In this document: positions 31,609 through 38,641 of the stretch, piece by piece
Position numbering within the stretch: the first letter of the stretch is position 1
Layout: every line of letters starts with the position of its first letter
Assembly: GCA_024128875.1 (NCBI GenBank)
Contig: JAMYFF010000002.1
Coordinates: 124,001 to 188,000, forward strand
Reading direction: 5' to 3'
DNA: 64,000 nucleotides
From: Salinilacustrithrix flava
GTDB taxonomy: Bacteria; Actinomycetota; Acidimicrobiia; Acidimicrobiales; Salinilacustritrichaceae
Translations under genes and position numbers: made by a program
Notes under the pieces: model-generated
The model's database searches: none
What the model saw: the letters and a program-made list of their open reading frames with translations, nothing else
Told to the model about the DNA's origin: nothing

Positions 31609-32240
31609 AGGTCCTGCTCCTCCTCGCCCTCTCAGCTGTTGGCGCCTGCCTGCTGGCTCAACCCGCCGTCGCGCAAGCGCCCCGCGACGTCCGGATCGAG
31701 TTCGAGGTGGGCGACTTCGATCCTGCCCGGAGCGACTGGCCCATCACGGAGGTCCTGGTGAGCGGTGATCTCGACGTCGGCGAGACGTTCGTGGTCGAGC
31801 TTCGCGACGGAGCCGGCGCTGTGATCTGGGCGGGCGAGGACGAGTACTCGCCGCCGCAGACGATCGTCACGGTCGACTCCTTCGTCGCCGTGGGCGATGT
31901 CGACGAGGCGGCGATCGGGCAGCGGCTCCCTGAGGAGACGGCGACACTGCCGCCGGAGCCGGTGGTCGAAGGGAACGTCGTCACGAACCCGACGACGCCG
32001 CCGCCATCGATCACGCCGACGACCCCTCCCCCACCTGCCGAAGTGAGCGACCCGCCAGCACCGCCACCGACGGTGGAGGGCGATGTCATCGCCACGCCCG
32101 AGCCCGAGCTCCCGCAGCAGGGCAGCGGCCTGGTCGGTGCCGGTCAGCTCGCCCTCTCCATGGTGATCGCCGTGGTGTTCGTCGCCATCCTCTTCCGGGC
32201 GCCGCTCCCCGCGGCCACGACCCAGCGGTGGCGACGATGA
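31605..32240 (+). CDS. Surface protein with Pro-rich stalk and C-terminal anchor
   Basis: A 211-residue protein. The signal peptide (1-24, ending AVAQA) is followed by a short beta domain, then a Pro/Thr stalk (about 115-170) with two related blocks (VVEGNVVTNP and TVEGDVIATP). The end looks like a cell-wall sorting tail: LPQQG (169-173), a hydrophobic helix (about 181-198) and basic RWRR. The LPQQG differs from LPxTG at the Thr, so it may be a simple membrane anchor. ATGA overlaps couple it to both neighbours. Confidence 0.65.
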   Translation: MKVLLLLALSAVGACLLAQPAVAQAPRDVRIEFEVGDFDPARSDWPITEVLVSGDLDVGETFVVELRDGAGAVIWAGEDEYSPPQTIVTVDSFVAVGDVDEAAIGQRLPEETATLPPEPVVEGNVVTNPTTPPPSITPTTPPPPAEVSDPPAPPPTVEGDVIATPEPELPQQGSGLVGAGQLALSMVIAVVFVAILFRAPLPAATTQRWRR

Positions 32241-33136
32241 AGCGCTTCCTGGCCAGCCTGCTCCTCTTCGGCCTCGTGCTCCTGGCGGCGGCTGGCCCGG
32301 CCGCAGCGGCCGAGACCCTCGACGTCCGGGCGGAGATCAACGGGCGCGACATCGCCGGTGCCGACAGCGACTCCCCCATCGAGCTCGACCCGACCGAGGC
32401 GGTGCCGATCACCATCACGTTGCGCAACGCCGGCAACCGCACCGAGGACATCCGCTTCGTCCGCCTCGAGGGCCAGGCGCTCGGGCTCACCTTCCTCACC
32501 TACGACCTCGGCATGCGCACCTCGCTGGCCCCCGGTGAAGAGACGACCTTCGACGCCGAGCTGGACTTCTTCGACCTCGACGAGCAGGCGACGGGGTACC
32601 TGGGCACGTCGCTGCGGGTCTACGACGCCGAGCGCCTCTTGCTCGGCCAGGAGGACTTCGTCCTCGACGTGAAGGGACGCACCACATCGACACTGGGGCT
32701 CTTTGCCTTCGCGGTGCTCGGCATCGCCGGCTTCAGCATCACCGTGCTGGTCCTCAACACGCTGCGCCGGCGGCTGGCGTCCAACCGCTTCGTGCGCGGG
32801 CTGCAGTTCGCCGTGGCCGGCGCCGCGGTGGGCGTGACCCTGGCGCTCGGCCTCGCCATCCTGCGCATCGACTACGCGAACGCCGAGGAGTGGCTTCCCC
32901 TCATGTTCCTGCCGACGGTCATCGCCTTCGGCATCGGCTACGTCGCCCCCGGGCCGCTGTCGCTCAGCATCCGGGACGTGCGCGAGGAGGAGGCCCTGCA
33001 GGCCCTCGCCGAGGAAGCGCTCATCCGTCGCTCCGGCGAGCAGGCGCGTGCGACGAGCACGAGCGTGTTCATCGACGTGCACCCCACGTCGGAGCCGCCG
33101 GTCGACTCGCGCGCCGAGGAACCCGCCCGGCACTGA
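32237..33136 (+). CDS. Membrane protein with secreted beta domain
   Basis: A 299-residue protein and the last gene of the operon. A signal peptide (1-25, AAAA-E) is followed by an Ig-like/NEW3-type domain (about 26-150) with VPITITLRNAGNRTEDIRF and LAPGEETTFDAEL. Three hydrophobic helices follow near 155-173, 190-210 and 219-237, and then an acidic-helical cytoplasmic tail. The role is unknown; the order suggests an assembly or anchoring factor for the secreted proteins of the operon (inference). It is coupled to the upstream gene by ATGA. Confidence 0.65.
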   Translation: MKRFLASLLLFGLVLLAAAGPAAAAETLDVRAEINGRDIAGADSDSPIELDPTEAVPITITLRNAGNRTEDIRFVRLEGQALGLTFLTYDLGMRTSLAPGEETTFDAELDFFDLDEQATGYLGTSLRVYDAERLLLGQEDFVLDVKGRTTSTLGLFAFAVLGIAGFSITVLVLNTLRRRLASNRFVRGLQFAVAGAAVGVTLALGLAILRIDYANAEEWLPLMFLPTVIAFGIGYVAPGPLSLSIRDVREEEALQALAEEALIRRSGEQARATSTSVFIDVHPTSEPPVDSRAEEPARH

Positions 33137-33307
33137 GCGGCCGAGTAACTGTCAGACCCCCTGAGTTGAATGGTGGATAGGCGCTCCGGCTGGGGCCGGA
33201 TGCGCCACTCGTCGGCTCCGCGCCGACCATCGACACCTCCAGGGAAGGAGCCGCGCCGTGCGCGACCACCGACCATGTCCTGGTGCTGCCTCAGGGAGGG
33301 CGGCGCC

Positions 33308-34639
33308 ATGATCGACACGTTCGAGCCCAACGAGCTCGATGCCGCGCTGACCGCACTGGAGCACGCCGTCTGCTCGGTGCAGTCCGCATCGCTGGACGGC
33401 GTCTCCCCGAAAGAGGAGCTGGCCTTGGTCCGCCGCCTCGAGGTGCTGCGCCGGCGGCTGGACCACGGAACCGATCAAGCCGTGGGGCACCTTGATGCAG
33501 GTGCGGCGTTCAGCGTCGATGGCCACAAGACGGCCAAGGGTGCGCTGAAGGCGATCGGACGCCTGTCGGGTCCCGAGGCGCACGGCCGGGTGCAGACCAG
33601 CCGGGCCCTGCGCCGCCTGCCCCTCGTCGAGGCGGCGTACGCACGAGGCGAGATCCCCACCGAGCACGTGCGTGCCATGGCCCGCACCGTCTCGAACCCC
33701 CGAGTGGCCGAGTGGGTGCCGGACGCCGATCCGATCTTCGCCCACCACGCCACCAAGCTCGGCTACGACGACTTCGTGGCGGCTCTGCGTCAGTGGGAGG
33801 CGCTCGCCGACGCCGACGGCGCCGACCAGGCATCCGACCAGTCCCACCAGCGACGGAACGCCGCGCTGCACGAGTCAGCGATCGACGGGACCTTCCGCCT
33901 CGAGGGCGGCTTCGGCGCCTTCCAGGGTGCGGTCATGGCTGAGATCTTCGAGCGGTACGAGACCGCCGAGCTCCACGCCGACTGGGCCGCGGCCCGGGAG
34001 GTCCACGGCGACGACGCCCGCGTCGAGCACCTGGCCCGCACCCCGGCGCAGCGCCGCGCCGACGCCATCGTCGAGATCTTCCGCCGAGCCGACGCAGCCG
34101 ACGGGCCGTCGCGAGAGCCGCTGGTCAACATCGTCGTCGACCAGGACACCTTCGAAGACGAGGTCCGTCGAGCCGCCGGTGAGGACGTGCCCGTGGATCC
34201 CAACGAGGACCTCACCACCCGACGGTGCCACGCCTTCGACGGCACCCCGCTCCGGCCCTCTGAGGTGCTCGCCGCCGCCGTGCTGGGTCACGTCCGGCGG
34301 GTCGTGCTCGACTCGGCCGGAAACGTCATCGACCTGGGTCGCCGGCAGCGCCTCTTCACCGGGTCCGCTCGGGACGCAGCGTTCCTCCAAGCCCTGCTGC
34401 GGAGCCCGGGTGGCCTGGGTTGCCTCTGGCCCGGCTGCGACGGATCAGGGCGTTGCCTCCAGGTGGACCACCGGGATCCCGCCCGGCACCGAGGACCCAC
34501 CGACGTGGCCAACTCCGACGCGTACTGCGGGTTCCACAACCGCATCAAGGAGCGCGGCTTCCGGCCGGTGCGCGACCCCGACGGCACCTGGACCATCCAT
34601 CGACCCGACGGTCAGGGGCCCCCCACGCCGCCGGTGTGA
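33308..34639 (+). CDS. HNH endonuclease with DUF222 (13E12-repeat) domain
   Basis: A 443-residue protein. The N-terminal and central parts are the helical DUF222 domain of the 13E12 family (RLEVLRRRLDHGTDQAVGHL, GRVQTSRALRRLPLVEAAYARGEI). The C-terminus is an HNH nuclease with CLWPGCDGSG, LQVDHRDP, an Asn in VANSDAYCGFHN and IKERGFRP. Such proteins are scattered in actinobacteria and are associated with the REP13E12 element of mycobacteria; mobility is possible, but no flanking repeats were found. ATG 33308 has GGAGG 9 bases upstream. The 170-base gap before it contains TTGAAT and GATAGG, a possible promoter. Confidence 0.88.
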   Translation: MIDTFEPNELDAALTALEHAVCSVQSASLDGVSPKEELALVRRLEVLRRRLDHGTDQAVGHLDAGAAFSVDGHKTAKGALKAIGRLSGPEAHGRVQTSRALRRLPLVEAAYARGEIPTEHVRAMARTVSNPRVAEWVPDADPIFAHHATKLGYDDFVAALRQWEALADADGADQASDQSHQRRNAALHESAIDGTFRLEGGFGAFQGAVMAEIFERYETAELHADWAAAREVHGDDARVEHLARTPAQRRADAIVEIFRRADAADGPSREPLVNIVVDQDTFEDEVRRAAGEDVPVDPNEDLTTRRCHAFDGTPLRPSEVLAAAVLGHVRRVVLDSAGNVIDLGRRQRLFTGSARDAAFLQALLRSPGGLGCLWPGCDGSGRCLQVDHRDPARHRGPTDVANSDAYCGFHNRIKERGFRPVRDPDGTWTIHRPDGQGPPTPPV

Positions 34640-34640
34640 G

Positions 34641-35648
34641 TCAGCTGTCGTCGAAGCTCTGCCAGAGGAACGGGTACACGACGTGCTCGCCGTCGATCCC
34701 CTTCAGCGCGACCACCTGCGGTGGACCGAACTCGAGGTCCCCGCGCGCCGACGCGATCTCCTTCACGATCGACGACACCACGATCTCGCCGCCGTCGGCC
34801 AGGCCGCCGACGCGCGCGGCCAGCATCACGTGCTTGCCGAAGATGTCGCCCTCCTCGGCGATGACCTCGCCGGTGTGCACGCCGACGCGGACGCGCACGC
34901 CCCGCTCGGGGTTGCTCTGCTCGAGCTCGGTCAGCTCCCGCTGGACGTCGATCATCGCCCGGAGCGCCTGGCGAGCCCCGTTGAACGTGAGCATGAAGCC
35001 GTCGCCCTGGTTCTTGACCACCGTGCCGTTCCACTTCTCCACGTGGCGGCTGATGATCCGGTTGTGCTCGCCGAGCACCTTCATCCAGGCGGCATCGCCC
35101 ATCGACGTGGCGCGAGACGTGGAGTTCTCGATGTCGCTGAAGACGATGGTGATCGTGCCGTGGTCCTTCTCGACCGAGGGGATGGCCTCGGGTGGCGCCT
35201 GCTCGACCGCGCGAGCAACGGCGTCCATGGAGGTCTCGCGTGCGTTCTTCGGTCCCGAGGCGCCGGCCTTGACGGCGCCACCGAACGTGCCCCCACCCGA
35301 CACCGAGGTCTCGCGGGCACCGAATGGTGCGGCGGGTGCCGGCTGCACCACCTCCGGTGCGGTGCGGACGAGCTGCACCGTGGTGTCCCCCACCTGGAGG
35401 ACCGCGCCGGGCATGAGCACGACCGCGGAGGAGATCCGGTTCCCGTCGAGGTGCGTCCCGTTGGTGCTGCCCAGGTCCTCCGCCACGACGGTCTCACCCC
35501 GCGGCGCGAGGTTGGCGTGCCGGCGGGATGCCTGGCCGTCGGCGATGAGCACGCCGTCGCACTCCCGGCCGATCTCGAGGGGTTCGCGCAGCTCGACGAA
35601 CAACGGGCGCCGACCCGGCTGCTTGATCTCGAGGACGGGGTGGCTCAC
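34641..35648 (-). CDS. FHA-domain class III adenylate/guanylate cyclase
   Basis: A 335-residue cytoplasmic protein. An N-terminal FHA phosphothreonine-binding domain (about 1-95: IGR 26-28, SRRH 41-44, GSTNGT 60-65) is linked to a class III nucleotide cyclase domain (about 165-300). Metal aspartates D172 (FSDIENST) and D216 (NQGDGFM), K212, D268 and R279 are present. The transition-state Asn of VNxAAR is Met275 (HVMLAAR), which may lower activity. Product is probably cAMP. The FHA domain would tie it to a Ser/Thr kinase such as the one at 26361 (inference). The GTG start lies 13 bases after the cNMP-binding gene. Confidence 0.88.
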   Translation of the reverse strand: MSHPVLEIKQPGRRPLFVELREPLEIGRECDGVLIADGQASRRHANLAPRGETVVAEDLGSTNGTHLDGNRISSAVVLMPGAVLQVGDTTVQLVRTAPEVVQPAPAAPFGARETSVSGGGTFGGAVKAGASGPKNARETSMDAVARAVEQAPPEAIPSVEKDHGTITIVFSDIENSTSRATSMGDAAWMKVLGEHNRIISRHVEKWNGTVVKNQGDGFMLTFNGARQALRAMIDVQRELTELEQSNPERGVRVRVGVHTGEVIAEEGDIFGKHVMLAARVGGLADGGEIVVSSIVKEIASARGDLEFGPPQVVALKGIDGEHVVYPFLWQSFDDS

Positions 35649-35661
35649 GCCGAGGTGCCGA

Positions 35662-36084
35662 TCAGCCGTAGCTCTTGGTGTCGAGCTCGCGCACGGTGGC
35701 GGCCAGGTGCTGCAGCAGCTTCTTCGACAGCGAGGGCACGTCGCTGAGCAGCGCGGAGAACTCGCGCGGTCCCACGACCAGGATCTCGGCCGGGCCGTCG
35801 GTGACGACCGTGGCGGTGCGCACCCCATGGTCGAGCAGACCGAGCTCGCCGACCGAGTCACCCGGGCCGAGCTCGGCGACCTTGCGGCCGTTGCGCTTCA
35901 CGATCGCCTTGCCCGTCAGCAAGACGAAAGCCTCGCGCGAGGACTCGTCCTGCGTGGTCAGCGTGTAGCCGTCGCCGACGCTGAGCTGATCGGAGGACCT
36001 GGCGATGGCCGCCAGCTCCTTCTTCGAACAGCTGGAGAACAGGGGAACCTTGGAGAGGAGATCAGCCGCCGTCTGCTTGGACAC
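35662..36084 (-). CDS. Stand-alone cyclic-nucleotide-binding protein
   Basis: A 140-residue single CRP-type sensor domain without a DNA-binding region. The fold pattern KVPLFSSCSKKELAAIARSS, then the cassette SVGELGLLDHGVRTATVV (77-94) with G-E and the R-T-A-T binding residues, indicates a ligand-competent site. Encoded 13 bases before the FHA-cyclase, it is a likely partner or feedback sensor of it. The GTG start lies 6 bases after TAGGAT. Confidence 0.88.
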   Translation of the reverse strand: MSKQTAADLLSKVPLFSSCSKKELAAIARSSDQLSVGDGYTLTTQDESSREAFVLLTGKAIVKRNGRKVAELGPGDSVGELGLLDHGVRTATVVTDGPAEILVVGPREFSALLSDVPSLSKKLLQHLAATVRELDTKSYG

Positions 36085-36090
36085 AGCGGC

Positions 36091-36096
36091 ATCCTA
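36091..36096 (-). promoter_or_regulatory. -10 hexamer TAGGAT of the cNMP-binding/cyclase operon
   Basis: It ends 6 bases before GTG 36084. Confidence 0.6.
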
Positions 36097-36150
36097 TGAC
36101 CGTCGTCACGAGCTGTGCCGGAACTTCGCCGTCCGACGCGGCGCAGGTTC

Positions 36151-37800
36151 TCAGGCCCGCAAGGCTTCGGTGGCCGCATCAGCCAGTCGACCGTGCAGCG
36201 TGACGTTGTCGTCCCGATCCGTGGGCACCACGAGGACGCGGGTGCCAGGACGCCACGCGAGCTGCTCGACGGCGTCGACCCGCTCGGCCTCGACGCCGTG
36301 GGCCCGCGCGAGCGCCACGAGGTCGAGCCCGTGCGGTGTGCCGAACAGGCGCTCGAAGCGGTCGGGGGCGAGCTCGGTGCGCTGCGGCAGGAACGAGAAG
36401 ATGCCGCCGCCGTCGTTGTCGAGCACCACGATCGTCAGGTCCACGTCGCGGTCGGCCAGGCCGAGCAGGCCGTTGGAGTCGTGCAGGAACGCGACGTCGC
36501 CGATCAGCAGGGCGGTCGGCGCGCCGACCAGGGCGGCACCGACTGCGGTGGAGACGACGCCGTCGATGCCGTTGGCCCCGCGGTTGGCGACGACGCGCAG
36601 GTCCCGTCGGGTGACGCCGAACCACTCGACGTCGCGGACCGGCATCGACGACGACGTGACGAGGACGGCACCGGCTGGAAGCGTCCGGGTGAGGTACCGG
36701 GCGACGGCGGGCTCGGACAGGGGGACGCCGGCGAGCTCCTCGTCGATCGCCGCACCCACCGCCTGGGCGGCGACCTTCCACGCCTCGACCCACTCCTCGA
36801 CCGGCTCGTGGTCGTCGGGGACCGTGGGCACCGCATCCAGGAGCACCGCAGCCGTGTGCGACGGATCGGGCCACCACCCCGCGGCGGCGATCACCAGGTC
36901 CTGGTGCTCGCAGCCGTCGAGCCACTGGGCCAGCACCTTCGATGCCGGCATGCCCCCGGCGCGGATGACGACGTCGGGCCGGGCTCGCTCGGCGAACCCG
37001 GTGCGCAGCAGCGGGTCGAAGCCGGCGATGCTCGTGTCGCCGCTGCACCCCGACGACGGGTCGGCCAGCAGGGGCCAGCCGAGGTCCTCGGCCAGGGCCG
37101 CGACTGCCGCCGGGTCGTCAGTGCCGCGACCGGCGATCACGACGCCACGGGACGCGCACAGGGCGGGGTCGAGCACGGGCGCGAGCCGGCCGGCGGCGAG
37201 GCGCTGGTGCCACGGCCCGTCGCCCCGGCCGGGCGGCAGCTCGCCGGCCCGGCCCACGAGCGGCTCCCGGAAGGGCAGGTTCAGCTGCACGGGTCCGGGC
37301 CACTCCGCCGTCGCCTCCGCCCACGTGCGGGCGGCGAGCGAGCGCCAGGTCGATGACTGCGTGGGGTCGGCCACGCCCGGGTCGGTGAAGAAGCGGACGG
37401 CCCGGCCGAAGAGGTGGGTCTGGTCGACGGTCTGCGGTGCCGCCACGTCGCGCAGCTCGGGGGGACGGTCGGCGGTGCACAGGATGAGCGGCACGCCGGC
37501 GAGATCGGCCTCCACCGCGGCGGCGTGCAGCTGGACCACTGCCGTCCCGCTCGTGGTGACCACGACCACCGGTCGGCCCGAGGTCGCCGCCAGCCCGAGG
37601 GCCAGGAACGACCCGGACCGCTCATCGTGGTGGACGTGGGTCCGCACCCGGTCGTCGGATGCGAGGGCCAGGGTGAGGGGCGTCGACCGCGACCCGGGGC
37701 AGACCACGGCGTCGGTGAGCCCGCACCGCACCCACTCGTCGACCAGCGTGGCGCAGAAGGTGGCTTGGACGTCAGGGCTCCAGCCGGCGGTGTCGTTCAC
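36151..37800 (-). CDS. menD: SEPHCHC synthase
   Basis: A 549-residue thiamine-diphosphate enzyme that joins isochorismate and 2-oxoglutarate, the first committed step of menaquinone synthesis. CPGSRSTPLTLAL (about 27-39), HHDERSGSFLALGLA, the NRGANGIDGVVSTA block and the ThDP motif region LLIGDVAFLHDSNGLLGL to LDNDGGGIFSFLPQ are typical. GTG 37800 fits family length; ATG 37827 is the alternative but overlaps the divergent hydrolase start. It faces the menH-like gene across 25 bases. Confidence 0.95.
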   Translation of the reverse strand: MNDTAGWSPDVQATFCATLVDEWVRCGLTDAVVCPGSRSTPLTLALASDDRVRTHVHHDERSGSFLALGLAATSGRPVVVVTTSGTAVVQLHAAAVEADLAGVPLILCTADRPPELRDVAAPQTVDQTHLFGRAVRFFTDPGVADPTQSSTWRSLAARTWAEATAEWPGPVQLNLPFREPLVGRAGELPPGRGDGPWHQRLAAGRLAPVLDPALCASRGVVIAGRGTDDPAAVAALAEDLGWPLLADPSSGCSGDTSIAGFDPLLRTGFAERARPDVVIRAGGMPASKVLAQWLDGCEHQDLVIAAAGWWPDPSHTAAVLLDAVPTVPDDHEPVEEWVEAWKVAAQAVGAAIDEELAGVPLSEPAVARYLTRTLPAGAVLVTSSSMPVRDVEWFGVTRRDLRVVANRGANGIDGVVSTAVGAALVGAPTALLIGDVAFLHDSNGLLGLADRDVDLTIVVLDNDGGGIFSFLPQRTELAPDRFERLFGTPHGLDLVALARAHGVEAERVDAVEQLAWRPGTRVLVVPTDRDDNVTLHGRLADAATEALRA

Positions 37801-37825
37801 CGCGGGTATGTCACCATGCCCGGCC

Positions 37826-38581
37826 ATGTGGTTGCACGCCGAGCGTGAGGGATCGGGCCCGCCGTTGGTGCTGGTGCACGGCTTCACCCAGACCCGTCGG
37901 TGCTGGGGACCGGTGGCCGAGGACCTGGCCACGGACCACGCGGTGGTCCGGGTCGACGCCCCAGGGCACGGCATGTCCACCGACGTCCTGGCCGGGCTGC
38001 GGGGCGGCGGACGCCTCATCGCGGACCAGGGCGGCGAGGCCACCTACCTCGGCTACTCCATGGGCGGCCGCTACCTCATCCACCTCGCGCTGGCGAACCC
38101 CGAGCTCGTCCGGGGCCTGGTGCTCCTCGGAGCCACCGCTGGCATCGACGACCCCGAGGAGCGAGCGGCGCGGGTGCGCGCCGACGAGGCCACGGCCGCT
38201 CGGATCCGGGAGCTGGGCCTGCTCGAGTTCCTCCAGACCTGGATCGCCCAGCCGCTGTTCGCCGGCATCCCGCCCGAGCGCCAGTACCTGCTGGAGCGGA
38301 TGGAGAACACCGTCGACGGGCTCGAGAGCTCGCTGCTGCAGTCGGGCACCGGCGCCCAGGACCCCTCGTGGGACAAGCTGCACCGCCTCGACATGCCCGT
38401 GCTCGTGGTGGCCGGCGAGCGGGACGAGAAGTTCACTGCCCTCGGTCGGCGGCTGCAGGAGGCCATCGGCGCCAACGCGACCTTCGCCACCGTGCCCGGT
38501 GCGGGCCACGCCGCCCACCTCGAGCAGCCGGAGGCGTTCCTCGACGTGCTGCGGCCCTGGCTCGCGGCCCACGACCTGTAG
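37826..38581 (+). CDS. menH: Alpha/beta hydrolase, probable SHCHC synthase
   Basis: A 251-residue hydrolase. LVLVHGFTQTRRCWGPVAEDL and the elbow GYSMGGRYLIHLAL are closer to MenH than to general esterases (MenH elbow is G-Y-S-M-G-G-R). GERDEKF supplies the acid and GAGHAAHLEQPEAFL the histidine. MenH removes pyruvate from SEPHCHC, the product of MenD, and this gene diverges from menD, which supports the call. The ATG at 37826 is 11 bases after TATGTC, a weaker -10. Confidence 0.85.
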   Translation: MWLHAEREGSGPPLVLVHGFTQTRRCWGPVAEDLATDHAVVRVDAPGHGMSTDVLAGLRGGGRLIADQGGEATYLGYSMGGRYLIHLALANPELVRGLVLLGATAGIDDPEERAARVRADEATAARIRELGLLEFLQTWIAQPLFAGIPPERQYLLERMENTVDGLESSLLQSGTGAQDPSWDKLHRLDMPVLVVAGERDEKFTALGRRLQEAIGANATFATVPGAGHAAHLEQPEAFLDVLRPWLAAHDL

Positions 38582-38585
38582 CGCG

Positions 38586-38618
38586 CCGCGGGGCACGCCT
38601 CAGCGGCGTGCCCCGCGG
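38586..38618. terminator. Bidirectional terminator hairpin
   Basis: CCGCGGGGCACGCC at 38586-38599 and its exact complement at 38605-38618 enclose a 5-base loop between convergent menH and the exporter gene. Confidence 0.8.
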
Positions 38619-38641
38619 CCCGGAACGCTGATGGAGCGGAC

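Noticed and set aside
33308..34639. HNH/13E12 gene as part of an active mobile element
   Set aside because: No flanking direct repeats, integrase or attachment site was found, so only the protein family is recorded.
37801..37830. menD starting at ATG 37827 on top of the divergent menH start
   Set aside because: GTG 37800 already gives the full family length, and the extra nine residues match nothing in the family.
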